A stretch of DNA of 64,000 nt from Hippopus hippopus (GCA_946811185.2 OX328107.1:23085587-23149586), one strand, 5' to 3'; counted from the first letter of the stretch, positions 22,301 through 32,454 are shown. The notes: generated from the letters alone by a model not told the origin. Translations and numbers: made by a program.

Positions 22301-25300
22301 CCTGTTCCCACAATGTTTTCAAAAGCATTCTTCCTAAAGGTCGTTAAAACTCGGGACTGTGTGGTAAAGGATTTAACAGATCTATGTCTTCCTGCGGTTG
22401 TTATAGCAACCTTTGTAATATTCACGCCCCTTTGGAAAAAATCATGCGGCTATTAAATAAATTAAGTGAAATTAGAAAATACCGCTAACACGCATTTTGT
22501 CCTCTTCTTACAATGTTTTCCACCCAGTCAGATTCTTTCAGTTTAGGTAAGTCAAAAATTTGGTCGTCTGGCAAACAACTAAGTATATAGAAAAAAGTGC
22601 AGTCTTTTATTTCATGCTTTGCGGTAGGTTATCGAGAAATATCGGTGAAATATTTTTCGATATTTCATGGTTACGACCAGTGAAAATATCGATTTTTGTA
22701 TTCTAACTCTTCGATTGAAGGCGGAAACAGTTGTTCCCGCGCACTAGTTACCTAGGTAAAATGCGCGTGCCTCACAACCAGATGGAAATATGACGTAATT
22801 TACGAGGGGTGATCAGAAAGAACGCGGACCAGTGCCTTTATCGGAATATTGTTATAAAAATCAACTTGGAATGTTTACTGTTTTTCAAAGTAACCTCCTT
22901 TGTGTTCTATGCACTTATTCATTCTTGATTCCCATGCGCGAAACACGTGCGCGAGCCCGTCACGTGACATCACTCTCAACGACCCGGTCATGGCATGGGT
23001 TAGCTCCTCTCTGCTCTCGTAGCGCGTACCACGTAGAGAATCTTTCAAAACAGGAAATAGCCAAAAGTCACATGGGGCCAGGTCTGGACTATAGGCAGGA
23101 TGGTCTAATGTTTCTATGTTTAGTTTTTTCAAAACTTCCTGTACAAGTTTGGCTTTGTGAGCGGGAGCATTATCTTGATGTAAAATGACGCCTCTCCATA
23201 GAAGTTCCGGCTGTTTTTTTCGGATGGCCTGTATTAAATTCATTCGAATAATGCTGGCATAATACTCAGCATTGACTGTAGTATGTATAGGTACAACATG
23301 ATTTGGAAGAAAACGTTGAGAAGAGAAAAACATGATGCACATAACTTTACCAACAGACTTAGAAAGTTTGGCTTTAACAGGGGACGGCGATGTTGGATGT
23401 TTCCATACACTGCTTTGTTGTTTAGATTCGGGCTCGTAAAAGTGTACCCATGTTTCATCGCATGTCACAATACGATCAGTAAAGTTTGATCCTTCTTTCC
23501 TAATGCGTTCTAAAATTTCAGAACAAATTTCGACCCTAACCCCCATTTGCTCGGGCATCAGTAGCCGAGGCACCCACCTTGCACAAACACGCGACATTCC
23601 AAGTTTGTCAGTTAAAATCTCCTGTGCACTTCCATAGGAAATGCTAAATGTGTCAGCTATTTCCCTGACAGTAACTCGACGATCTTGCTTTACATGCTGC
23701 TGCACATCCGGGATAGTTTTGTCCGTTACTGATGTTGATGGACGGCCAGATTTAGGGTCATTTTCAACGGTTTCGCGTCCTTCTCTAAATCGTCCAATCC
23801 ATTTACAAATACTGGTTTTCTTAAGTGCTGAGTCCCCATAAACTTTATCTAAATCGGCCTTAATTTCCGATGAAGACTTTCCGAGTTTAATGTAAAACTT
23901 TATAATTACTCTCTGCTCAAATAAAACGTCATCCGACATTGTGAACCGCTAACGCAGTATGTGATGTCATTGAAATGACGTCACTCTTTTCTTATTTGCC
24001 TATGACGTCATTTAAACGCTTGAGTAAGTAACCAGGTAATTAATGTTCATCTGTGCAAATTTTTGTTATCTTAAGTAAAGTAGTTTTTGAAATAATCGGG
24101 TGGTTCGCGTTCTTTCTGATCACCCCACGTACCTTACATTTCTCGCGCTTGACGTAATATTGTAATGCGTTGCTATGCGGAGGCGGTACGCCACAGGGAA
24201 TAACCGAAAAGAACTGTACTGGATTTTGATTAAGTTCCCCCCAGAAAGGGTTAAAAGCATGAAATAAATAGAAAATTTGTTTTTTTTCGGTGAAAGATCG
24301 AAATTTATTTCATCTCATGAACATCATCGGTAATATTTTCACTCGTGACTGCTCCACTCGTGAAAATTTACCGATGATGTTCACTTGATGAAATAAATTT
24401 CGATCTTTCACCGTAAAAAAACAAATATCCTCTATATCTTAGCCTCTTAGGTCAGCACAGTCTGATATCTTTTGAGTCCATATTCACCAACCGCTCTAAA
24501 CTGTATTTTTAGTCTTGTCCTAAATATTAGAAAGTTGTATAATTTCTGATTGGCTAAACCAAATGGTTTAGCCAATCAGAAATTGTGTTACTTTCAAAGT
24601 TCTTGACAATTAAACTGAGAATGTTACTATGAATGGTTAGGGAATATGGACCCTGATTCTAGTACCTTCAGAGAGAAATACACGTACACTGAACTTGATT
24701 TGTCAGCGTTCTTTAGCACAGGGCACATGAACATTTCATTTATTAGAGACTCTCAGGGTTCCACCTCGGATTTCCGCACAAATATGCCTGTAGGCGAGCC
24801 AGATAGCTCAATCGGTTACGTATAGGGTCGTGAGATTGAATCCAAGCACGGCTACGCCCATTTCGAGGACTGATGATAGTCATTGTAACAGAATTCATTT
24901 GTCTCTCACAGCTGATCGTTGTTTCGATTTTGTCTTTCGTGAGAAATTAGCACTGTCTTGGACAGACCAGGACCAGTGAAAAGAAACACCAGGAAAGCAC
25001 AGATAGGTCTACTGACCGCCGGGAAGTAACAGTAAGTTAATTACTGATTAGAACGGAGTAAAACACCAGAAGCCTCCTTGTATGTAATTAGATTGGATAG
25101 TTTACCTCAAAATATGTAAACCTTTGTAATCTCAAATGTGTAACAGACGAGAATATCTTGAAACATCGGGCAATGTATGTCCGTAAACAGACATGCACGA
25201 TATGTACCACCTGAAAAGTATCTACAAGATTCGTAAATATAGTTTAAGTTGCTCATGAAATCCAGAAGTTTACAAATTAAATGATTTTTTTACAGGGATA

Positions 25301-28300
25301 AGATTTATATTACGCCCTCGGGTGTCCAGAAAGAGCTTGTACAGGTAAGAGTTTAACCTTTACAGCATAGAAAATGTCCTTTGAGAAATCGTTGCATGTA
25401 CAATCAAACATGTGTTCGGAAACCAGCCTCAGAAAGTAGGAAAATTGGTCTCTTACGTTAGATGGTCTTTAAATGCAAGCTCAAGCTGAAAGTAACAATA
25501 ACGCCCAAAAGTAAACAAAGCGGGTGTTTAAATGCATTTAAATTTATATCATACCATTTAAAAGTATGGAAACTATTGTGAAAATGACAATCTGTCATTG
25601 TAAGGTCGGTCCAAGTGTTAGTCGCTGACAGAGAAATTAATTTCAAAACTAGGTTAAAACCTGCCAGGAAGCTGTGTCTTTTGTTTACTTTTTGCCTGAT
25701 TTTAAAATTCTTTTATTTCTACCTGCGACTAAAACATGGCCCGACCACACGATAACTGACTGTCATCTCCTCAATATTTTCCATATTTTTAAATAGTATG
25801 ATTTGAATTTAAATGTTTTATGACACCTGCGTTGATATTTTGGCCTTTACTGGGCCTTTGATTAGTGTAGCCTAAGAAGAGATGTAGAATCAATATAGTG
25901 GTCTCAACAAACAATGGGTTTTTAACCTTTTCCAAGCGACAAAATGCGCTTGCTAAGACAGGCGCTTGTTCGGTGTAGGTTCATTTCAACCACGTGATAC
26001 ATTACACCAACCAAGTGATCATAATTGCGGATCCATACAATTTATTTTGTCTATCCACTGACTGAATCACGGGGTAGAATGGTCTTTGGATAGGCAGAAA
26101 ATTTACAAAGAGTAAAAAGTTTCGAACCATGTTAGCCTGTGCGGACTGCGCACGCTGACATGGGCCGATTCGTTTTGCAAATGCATTAAACCCCGTTTTC
26201 ACAGAGCATGACTCGTTTAAACATAATTTTGGCCTTCTCTTGAAATTCAGTGGTTGCTTGATTAATAGCTGTAGCAGGTTTCTCTGAATATGTTTAATTT
26301 TCCTTTTGCACTTCCTACTCATGGAATATTTGAATCTTTTAACTTAAAAGAGGATTTTGGCGAATGGAGAAAACCTATCAATTTAAAACATTTTTAACTG
26401 CTTTCCACACCGCATTCAACATCATTTGAGTTTTATTACAGGAACGGCTCACCTATTCATTTGGTCATCTCCTGGTCCTCTTGTCAGCGCTGATCGGAAG
26501 GGAGTTTTCTTGGGCAAGACATATACATTAGGCTGATCTGTGTCTATACTATCCGCTTTTTCATTAATCTCGAATTGGTGGGGGGCCAAGCAGAGAACCT
26601 GATGTTGAGGCCAACCCCTACCCGAAACCATCGCTTTGATTTTCATACAGGGAGAAGATCTGTTTGTACAGCATCGAAATGGAAAGGATATAGCCCTTCC
26701 CCCGCCAGAAAAGCAGCTGAAAAAGAGCACGTGTACGCCCTTGATAAATGCTGTGTATAGAATGCACCCAGGTAAGCTGTCGTTTTCACAATACAGTTCA
26801 GTGTTGCCACAGAATAGGGTGGATGGGTACAATGTGGTCTGCATAGAATTGGTAGAAATGTGGGTAAACTATAGTGTTGGTAGACTTAAGTGTGGGTACA
26901 ATTAACTGTGTGAAAGTTTAGTTTGGGTGCAGTTAATTCTTTATTGCACAACCCGAAGTTTTAACGATCCTGAAAGAGAAGGCTTTTGAATTGAAAATAT
27001 CGTCGGAAATGCGGGTTACCAAATGCAGATGCTTTCAATATAGTCCAGTCCAATGTTTGTCATATGGTTTAAGAGTAAAGTGTGGGTATAGTTAAGTGTT
27101 GTTACCGCAAAATATGGGCACATAGTTTATCGCTGGTACAGTAAAGTTTGGATACAATTCAGTTTGGGCCGTTCCCCGGTAGCGCAGTCGGTAGCCTACA
27201 GGACTTGAGTACAGGTGGTTGCTTTTTCGAATCCCCAGCTCGGCCAATTTCTTTGATGATGGTCATAGCTACAGGATTCATTCCTCTCTCACTGCTGATC
27301 ATAATTTCGACGATGGTTCCGTCGGAAAACAGCAATTGCTTGGGACGAATATTGTGCGAAGTACTGGAAAAAGAAACCCCCGGGAAGCATTGAAAAGTGC
27401 AATGGCCGCCGCGATGTAACTGAAACAATCGGTTGAAAACAACTTTAAACACCATACAATTAATCAATCAATTTTGTACAGAGTTTTGTGTAGGTACATT
27501 TGGTGTAGGTAGAATTAATTACGTGTGCAAATAGCTGTGAGCTCCTACAAACCTATAGACACATTTTCATATTTTGGAATCCGCGAACACACTCTCTTTG
27601 GCGGAGCTTTACAGTGTCTGTTTATTTCCTTGTATAACAAAATGTTGATATACGTCGTTTTTCACATTATTTCAGTCACATCACGGTGATACCTCTTTTA
27701 TCCAGATTTCAGCAGTACTAGGCTATGACTCTGAATTGTCTTGCCTTAGGGCACATCCAGGAAAGATCAAGTACCTCAGTTGAGGATTGAACCCGGCACC
27801 TAAGGATAGCAAATTTCCCCTTTCACAATTAGCAACGTAGAACTCATGGAAAAATATGTCTCCGGATGTTAAATTATTCGGCTTGCATTTTTTATGTATA
27901 AATGTTTCTTGTAGATGCCGCAGCTGTGTTCCATCTTCACACAAAATCCGCTGTAATGGCTTCCATTGTGTCGCTAGGAGTAGAGTTCAAGGTCACACAC
28001 TTAAAAATGATACAAGGCATCAAAAAAGGAAATTCAGGTTTGCAAGGGTTGACTTTGTTGAGATATGAGTGGCAGAGAGAGAGAGAGATGCATTTTGTAT
28101 TAGTCTTTATATCTACATTTGGACTTCGGCACCATATTCAAGAAGTGCATATTGCTTGTTTGTCAAAAAAACTTAGTGTGGATGCAATTACATATTGGCA
28201 CAGTTTGGTGTGGTTACACTGAAATGTAGGTAAAATGTAATGAGAGCTTATTGTCGCATGAGTTGGCACAGTTTAGTGTGGATACAGTTTTAGAATGTGG

Positions 28301-30960
28301 ATACAGTGAGTTAAAAGTAAGTCCAGTAAAATGTAGGTATAGATAAGCGTGGGTCTCTGTCTCTCACTGTGCCTTTCGCTCTCTGTGTCTGTCTCTCAAT
28401 GTGCCTGCCTGCCTGCTATTCTGCCTTCCTGCATGTCTGTCTGTCTGTCTGATTATCTGTCTGTATGTTTGTCTGTCTGATGAAAGCGGAATAACATTGA
28501 CAGGACTTTCTGATAAAGGCTTAATATATGAATGACATTTTGGGAAAAGAATTATATGGCTCGGGTTTATAGATATCTCCACTTGTTAAAATGTTGGTTT
28601 TTTTTCAGCAAATGTGATGCTAGGTCGAGTTTTAGGTTAAACATCCAATCAAAATAAAAACAGACAATAATTCCAACAAAATATTACCTTCCAAAAAGCA
28701 CGAAATACTACCGCAAGTCGTTCAATAGCCGTGATTTACACAAACTTTACCCTGTGTATATGAGCACGTGATTTATCTAGTGAGCCTGGGGTAAGAAGAA
28801 TATTGGTCTATGTATAGAAAGCCAAGAGGCTGGCAATGACGAAAAGACTATTAAACTACATGATTTCTCTATGCTTCGAGATCTGTAGGACTCGATGGCG
28901 TGAAGAAGCCGTTTTCAGTACAAGATCACAGGTACATGTACTTGAAATGTCAGACTTGTTTAGAGCTTCTTTATTTGTACTTCATGTTATTTATATATGA
29001 TATAGTTTGTAGGACCATATTTTATGGAAGATGTCGTCATTATTGTCGTCGTCGTCGTTCCGATCATCATCGTCATAATCATCATCATCTTCATCATCAT
29101 CATCATTTCATTCATGCAAAGTTCAGTGCCTTTATACTTATTATCATTGCTATTACCAATATTTTTTTCTTATTTGAAATAATGTCTATCATCTCAATGT
29201 AATGGTTATGCAAACTGGTCATAGCTTACTTCCCATTAAATTGATGCGTTTCAACTCAGACCTAGGATGTCTATTAACATATTAATTTAGAACGCTAATC
29301 AGTCTCCCCATTCCTTGCTCTCTCTTTCTCCATTTGGTAGATTCGCCTCTCTGTTTGAATGCCTCTTTCTGTCTCTCTCTGTCTCTCTCAAACGTATTTA
29401 CTTATTTGATATTTTCTTTTTTTATAAACTTTCAGAGAGACATTTTGACTTTCATGATACGCTTGTTATTCCTATAATAGAAAACAAATCAACAGAAGAT
29501 GAAATAGCGGTATGTATTAATGTTGGCAACATACAGTGTATTTTTATTTCAGAATGTCACGTAATTAACACTAGGCTTCTTATCAGGAATCAAAGTGCTT
29601 ATGTGGACAATGTAGATCAAGATCAGACTGTGAAGAATGTGCGTTCAGATCTTTGATCTACCCTGCCCAGTAAGATGAAAATTTTTCCGGCGAACACAGT
29701 TTTGAAACCGGAATTTTGCTGTCTTTACTTTTGGCTGGAGATGTTCATTTAATTTACTCGACAGTTTTAAAATTAATACTTGACTTGAACGTGCAAATAT
29801 AATATACAAGTGGTGGTAAGGAAACAGATAGGATACAACTTATAAATAAAAACAGATATTTAATGAAATGGAAAACGATTCATGATAAGGAGCAGTTGCT
29901 TGGAATACGCAGTTGTTCTTCTTTGCACAATATTGTCATAAATCGTTTCTTACGGAGCTGTAGAATTAGTGGCTTAATCAGATAAATTATATTGGTTTGC
30001 AGGGAGCTTTGACAGACGCCATGAAAGATTACCCAGAAACCAGCGCGGTCATTATAAGGCGACATGGGATATATGTTTGGGGCCCAACCTGGCAAAAGGC
30101 AAAGGCAATGTAATTATATCTGTTTCTTTGGCAAAAAAGATGTAGTGGGCTCTTCTTCATTTAAAAGAAGCAATTACATTATTTATATTTCTATGATTTA
30201 TTCATTTCATTTCCTTTCGCATATAAGCAATGCAATAATTTCAATTTATTTGGTAAGGCACTGAAAAATTTCTACTTTGTTTGTAAAAGAATAGTTATCA
30301 TCTCTGTCTGTCAGCAAGAGCGAATTATAATCATTTACATTTATCAGCAATAGTAATGTTATTGTTTGTATTCACAGCAAAAGCAATTTCATATTTCATG
30401 TGTCTTGATAAATGGAAAAAGTGTTGTAAGAGGAGACATTGCTCGTTACGTGTATTTTGTTTTCACTTGTAGCTATGTTTTCTCAAGTTGTTTTCTGCAA
30501 GATAAAAAAAAAACTGTTGGCCTACAAGAGGTAGTAAAAGTTAGCCTATCAACATGTGCGGGGGGATAAGTAGGTCAGAAGTTTTGGAAAAAGAAGACGT
30601 CGATATCAATCACGCATTTTTGTCATTGTTCTCCTCAGCACCACAGACAAAAATTTTGGCTTTTATTGACGACATAGCTCAAAATCAGACTGTACAGAAG
30701 AAGCAGTTTGATCTTAAATTGATACCGTCCACTTGTTTCGGCAAGCCCATTTATAGATCTTTCTGCACTGTTGGGGATTATCCTTTCAAACATCGAAAGA
30801 GGCCGAGTTTATATATTTGATGAGGTAAGAGTTAAATTTCATTTCTTTCCATCTCAGGGCCGAGTGCTACGAGTATCTTTTCGACATCGCTCTGCAAATG
30901 AGGTCACACGGCTACAATCCGGAAAAAGTACCGATTCCACCAGAGGGCGCGTATCTCTGA
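19359..30960 (+). CDS. APIP: APIP / MtnB-like methylthioribulose-1-phosphate dehydratase (8 exons)
   Basis: Coding exons: 19359-19379 (or alternative 21015-21029), 21322-21416, 25296-25344, 26651-26771, 27915-28037, 29436-29509, 30003-30109, 30858-30960; 230 residues. The enzyme dehydrates methylthioribulose-1-phosphate in cytosolic methionine salvage; the human protein also restrains apoptosis via APAF1. Family blocks are clear: [75 protein letters not shown]. Cys83 and the zinc ligands His102, His104 and His182 are kept. The residue aligned with human catalytic Glu139 is Lys126 (AAA at 28004-28006), and the neighbouring Gln is Leu. Activity is therefore uncertain. All junction phases fit. 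Introns hold many MITEs. Confidence 0.92.
19448..19650 (+). mobile_element. MITE family A, full copy
   Basis: Core GATCAGACTGCATAGAACGTG and partner at about 19500-19532; right flank ends ttagcaggataaggc. Confidence 0.75.
20077..20338 (-). mobile_element. MITE family C, full copy
   Basis: Inverted ends gccgtgctctgtgaaaaggg / cttttcacagagcatggctc; core ggtcagcctgcgcagtccgc at 20126-20160. Confidence 0.8.
20391..20850 (-). mobile_element. MITE family C copy interrupted by a D element
   Basis: The C sequence runs 20391-20585 and resumes at 20775-20850 (ATATGATG..., ending gagcctggctcagg). A D element sits between. Confidence 0.75.
20586..20774. mobile_element. MITE family D, shorter copy, nested in C
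   Basis: Ends GGCCTGCAACACG / CGTGTTGCAAGCC, with ATAT on both sides as a 4-base target duplication. It keeps one hairpin (about 20681-20735) of the two seen in full D copies. Confidence 0.8.
21015..21029 (+). CDS. APIP: APIP alternative first coding exon, version 2
   Basis: ATG in a very good start context (AACCATGG) encodes MAAVM and ends at a strong donor ATG|GTAAGT, phase 0 into exon 2. It would need its own transcription start, because including it after version 1 would shift the frame if its acceptor were at 21009. Confidence 0.4.
21322..21416 (+). CDS. APIP: APIP exon 2
   Basis: Acceptor tttttag|GAT. It encodes [10 protein letters not shown] through [11 protein letters not shown]. 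The end at 21416 (GG|GTCGGT) is set by the phase of exon 3; the donor is far from consensus, and nearer GT choices at 21404 and 21406 do not keep the frame. Confidence 0.8.
21440..21695 (-). mobile_element. MITE family C, full copy
   Basis: Starts 24 bases after APIP exon 2; core gacagcctgcgctgtccacg at 21495-21530, decayed; end tttcagagctctgtt. Confidence 0.7.
21697..21937 (-). mobile_element. MITE family B, full copy
   Basis: Ends ttaaccctttaccaca / tgtggtaaagagttaa. The core 21817-21881 is a 65-base palindrome with only the central base unpaired. A poly-T run of about 24 lies at 21783-21806. Confidence 0.85.
21990..22146 (+). mobile_element. MITE family B, coreless copy
   Basis: Flanks gaccctgataaagaaggctt and ttttgccgtttggtagagttaa without the hairpin. 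Confidence 0.6.
22144..22378 (-). mobile_element. MITE family B, full copy
   Basis: Follows the preceding copy with no gap (shared ttaa). Hairpin core at about 22256-22319. Confidence 0.8.
22803..24129 (-). mobile_element. Mariner element, apparently intact
   Basis: Inverted ends CGAGGGGTGATCAGAAAGAA and, on the other strand, CGTGGGGTGATCAGAAAGAA (one mismatch), continuing about 8 bases, flanked by TA on both sides. Length 1327 bases; the transposase frame is uninterrupted. Confidence 0.92.
22875..23939 (-). CDS. Mariner transposase, 354 residues, intact frame
   Basis: Encodes the cut-and-paste transposase of the surrounding mariner. The N-terminal part (about residues 1-115) is the paired helix-turn-helix DNA-binding region, with the GRFREGRE linker block inside it. 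The catalytic domain has the mariner motifs [29 protein letters not shown] and [13 protein letters not shown]; the second and third acids are 34 residues apart, giving DD34D. The length (354) is close to the usual 340-350. No stop or frameshift interrupts it, so it could be active or recently so. The start ATG at 23937-23939 lies 190 bases inside the right inverted repeat; TAA ends the frame at 22875. The - strand orientation is opposite to APIP, in whose second intron it sits. Confidence 0.95.
   Translation of the reverse strand: MSDDVLFEQRVIIKFYIKLGKSSSEIKADLDKVYGDSALKKTSICKWIGRFREGRETVENDPKSGRPSTSVTDKTIPDVQQHVKQDRRVTVREIADTFSISYGSAQEILTDKLGMSRVCARWVPRLLMPEQMGVRVEICSEILERIRKEGSNFTDRIVTCDETWVHFYEPESKQQSSVWKHPTSPSPVKAKLSKSVGKVMCIMFFSSQRFLPNHVVPIHTTVNAEYYASIIRMNLIQAIRKKQPELLWRGVILHQDNAPAHKAKLVQEVLKKLNIETLDHPAYSPDLAPCDFWLFPVLKDSLRGTRYESREELTHAMTGSLRVMSRDGLAHVFRAWESRMNKCIEHKGGYFEKQ
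24287..24411. repeat. Terminal stem-loop of repeat G
   Basis: Arms of about 50 bases (ggtgaaagatcgaaatttat and its complement) around a short loop at about 24345-24355. Same structure, shorter, at 41022-41105. Confidence 0.8.
24478..24660. mobile_element. MITE family E, full copy
   Basis: Ends tccatattcaccaacc / ggttagggaatatgga; central perfect palindrome 24541-24592 built on GATTGGCTAAACC. Confidence 0.75.
24790..25060 (+). mobile_element. SINE-1, diverged copy
   Basis: Head agatagctcaatcggttacg and gagattgaatccaagc; body gtaacagaattcatttgtct, gctgatcgttgtttcga and aggtctactgaccgcc. Confidence 0.6.
25296..25344 (+). CDS. APIP: APIP exon 3
   Basis: Acceptor ttacag|GG, donor CAG|GTAAGA. 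Encodes [16 protein letters not shown], a highly conserved APIP/MtnB block. Confidence 0.93.
25505..25858. repeat. Family F inverted-repeat element
   Basis: Left arm about 25510-25600 (aaatttatatcataccattt, atggaaactattgtgaaaat) pairs loosely with the complement of 25770-25850. Half copies occur near 2225, 41345 and 53745. Confidence 0.5.
25980..26213 (+). mobile_element. MITE family C copy
   Basis: Core at 26122-26167. Both arms carry CATG where the family has CAGG, so the pair of changes keeps the stem. Confidence 0.72.
26651..26771 (+). CDS. APIP: APIP exon 4
   Basis: Acceptor atacag|GGA, donor CAG|GTAAGC. Encodes [20 protein letters not shown] and KKSTCTPL, which includes Cys83, aligned with the substrate-contacting Cys97 of human APIP. 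Confidence 0.93.
26940..27080 (+). mobile_element. MITE family B, decayed copy
   Basis: gttttaacgatcctgaaaga, gaaaatatcgtcggaaatgc and tgcagatgctttcaatatag, with the core mostly deleted. Confidence 0.55.
27170..27475 (+). mobile_element. SINE-1 copy with (ATCA)n tail
   Basis: Head gttccccggtagcgcagtcg...ggttgctttttcgaatcccc; body gctacaggattcattcctct; 3-prime end ttaaacaccatacaattaat then ATCA units. Confidence 0.78.
27655..27845 (-). mobile_element. SINE-2 copy (inverted)
   Basis: tttcagtcacatcacggtga at its 3-prime side and the complement of a B-box-like head (attgaacccggcacc) near 27787. Confidence 0.55.
27915..28037 (+). CDS. APIP: APIP exon 5: zinc-site histidines and substituted catalytic residue
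   Basis: Acceptor ttgtag|AT; donor TCA|G then GTTTGC. Encodes [13 protein letters not shown] (zinc ligands His102 and His104) and [18 protein letters not shown]. Family members read THQEM at the place where this has THLKM, so the catalytic glutamate is replaced. Confidence 0.93.
28360..28490. repeat. GTCT-rich microsatellite
   Basis: Imperfect CTGT/CTGC tetranucleotides (tgtctgtctgtctgtctgat etc.). Confidence 0.85.
29035..29110. repeat. (TCG/TCA)n trinucleotide run
   Basis: Imperfect TCG, then CAT/TCA triplets. Confidence 0.9.
29436..29509 (+). CDS. APIP: APIP exon 6
   Basis: Acceptor tttcag|AG, donor GCG|GTATGT. Encodes [20 protein letters not shown], with the conserved PIIEN block. Confidence 0.93.
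29595..29670. mobile_element. MITE family A, short copy
   Basis: gtggacaatgtagatcaaga through gatctttgatctaccctg. Confidence 0.6.
30003..30109 (+). CDS. APIP: APIP exon 7: third zinc histidine
   Basis: Acceptor ttgcag|GGA, donor AT|GTAATT. Encodes [20 protein letters not shown] and [16 protein letters not shown]; His182 aligns with the third zinc ligand. Confidence 0.93.
30655..30835 (+). mobile_element. MITE family A, subtype A2
   Basis: gacatagctcaaaatcagac / agtttgatcttaaattgata plus a right flank with a gaaagaggccgagtttatat end. Confidence 0.6.
30858..30960 (+). CDS. APIP: APIP exon 8: C-terminus and stop
   Basis: Acceptor tctcag|G. Encodes [20 protein letters not shown], then [13 protein letters not shown] and TGA at 30958-30960. 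CYDYLFDIA is the family form of this helix. Confidence 0.93.
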
Positions 30961-31432
30961 TAATGGCAGAATTTCCTTTTCTGGCACAAAGTAATATAAC
31001 TATTAACTCATAATTAGATTTTTAAATGGGTGTAAGGTCAGCAGTTACATTACCTCATACAATCAATGCCAGCAGTACTTCTTGTTTTTAATAATTCATT
31101 TACAAATTTTCTCATGCGCAGATTTCTAATGGGTGGAAGGTGAGCACTTCAGTATGCACAAACTCTCCATCTCAACTAGATTGGTTATCTCCCCTAATAC
31201 AGCAAAGCGTATATATCAATATTCCAATTGACATTGCCATCTTTTCATTCAGATCCGCAAATTTACAGTCAATTGACCGTTCATATACTAGTAAATGTCC
31301 TTAAGACAAGACAATGTCTACTCAGTTTTAATATTGTATGGTGTCAGTCTCTATGGTTAGTTACATTTCTTCTGAGCTTATGGAGGAGGTACGTTGGCTA
31401 TATAACGACGATACTATGAAAAAAGTATATTT

Positions 31433-31694
31433 GAGCTGCGCTCTAGGAAAAGAGGAGTTAACGCATCTCCGTGATGCGTCGTACCAAGCAAGACATCACA
31501 TAATGATGGATCCATGATATCTAGTTTGTCTAACAATCGACTGAATCCTCAGCTAGAAGGGTCTTCTGACCTGCAGAAAATTGACATATGGCAAAAAGTT
31601 TCGACCAAAGTCAGCCTGCGCGGACTGCGCAGGCTGACCTGGGTCGATACATTTTGCAGATACATGAAGCCCCCTTTGCACAGAGCACGGCTCA
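31433..31694 (+). mobile_element. MITE family C, full copy
   Basis: Ends gagctgcgctctaggaaaag / gcacagagcacggctcat; core gtcagcctgcgcggactgcg at 31610-31636. It would fall inside the APIP 3-prime UTR if the signal at 31733 is used. Confidence 0.8.
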
Positions 31695-31732
31695 TTTGTT
31701 TGTATTTTTATTTTATATCTGTTTCGTTCTTT

Positions 31733-31738
31733 AATAAA
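31733..31738 (+). terminator. APIP: Candidate polyadenylation signal of APIP
   Basis: AATAAA about 770 bases after the stop, in a T-rich context. Inferred only. Confidence 0.35.
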
Positions 31739-31910
31739 TGTTAAGTAGAAACTGATATTTATGAGTTATATTTGAATTCAATAATGAAATATTACATTGC
31801 CACTCAGAATTTTCCCATCTCGTTGACGTTCTTTTTCCGACAATTGGCGACAAAGATGTATTTTTAACGATTCATTTTATTGCCAATTTGTAAGACACTG
31901 TTTTACAAAA

Positions 31911-32163
31911 GAGGTCCTGCAAGGTTCGGTGGTACGGAGTAGGAGTCGAAATCTGTAAGTCCCGGATTCAACCCTCTCTGGAAGCACTGGAGATTTACTC
32001 GGAGTATTTTCGGCAAGACACGTTAGGGTCCTAGGTTAGTACGAGTACTGATGAAACCCATGACATACATAAATAAGCTATCGCCGTAACATAACTGGAA
32101 GAATGCTGAAAGCAACGTAAAACACCAATCGCTCGATCGATCAATGGATAAATCAATCAAACG
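31911..32163 (+). mobile_element. SINE-2 copy with tetranucleotide-like tail
   Basis: Head gaggtcctgcaaggttcgg...agtcccggattcaaccct, 3-prime region ataactggaagaatgctgaa and a tail of ATCG/ATCA units. Confidence 0.7.
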
Positions 32164-32454
32164 ATCATATATTACCGTACGAGAGTTGAATTGAACCTCA
32201 AAGAGAAATACAGTCCTTTGCAAGAATACGACTTAAGTTCTAAATCCAATGTCCAGGCCACTATCAAAGATAAGAAGACAACTTATTACGTAGGCTTTTT
32301 TTTTTACATATAGTAAATACAACCACCATTTGTTATATGATTTTTAAAACAGTGTGGTTACTCAATGTCGGTCGATAACAGTACTGGAAACTGTGACTTA
32401 GAGGGGTTTACGCAGTTTGACATTGATCTAAACTATCAATATTCTATGCTATTC

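Larger units (their letters stand above)
22625..24420. repeat. Repeat G copy 1, split by mariner
   Basis: Left part about 22625-22802, right part 24130-24420. Shared with 40622-41113: catggttacgaccagtgaaa, ttgaaggcggaaacagt, tcacctaggtaaa-like, tatgacgt, then the terminal stem (gatcgaaatttatttcatct and complement, 24287-24411). Confidence 0.75.
26805..28355. repeat. Degenerate GTGGGTACAGTTAAG repeats across two APIP introns
   Basis: Irregular units close to AGTGTGGGTACAGTTAA recur at about 26805-26935, 27060-27165, 27475-27535 and 28165-28355. SINE and MITE insertions and exon 5 interrupt them. Confidence 0.5.

Noticed and set aside
22832..23188. Open frame of 118 codons on the + strand
   Set aside because: It lies antisense to the intact mariner transposase and resembles nothing known.
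29315..29656. 113-codon frame around APIP exon 6
   Set aside because: Only 29436-29509 is supported as coding by splice sites and homology; the rest is intron and a MITE A copy.
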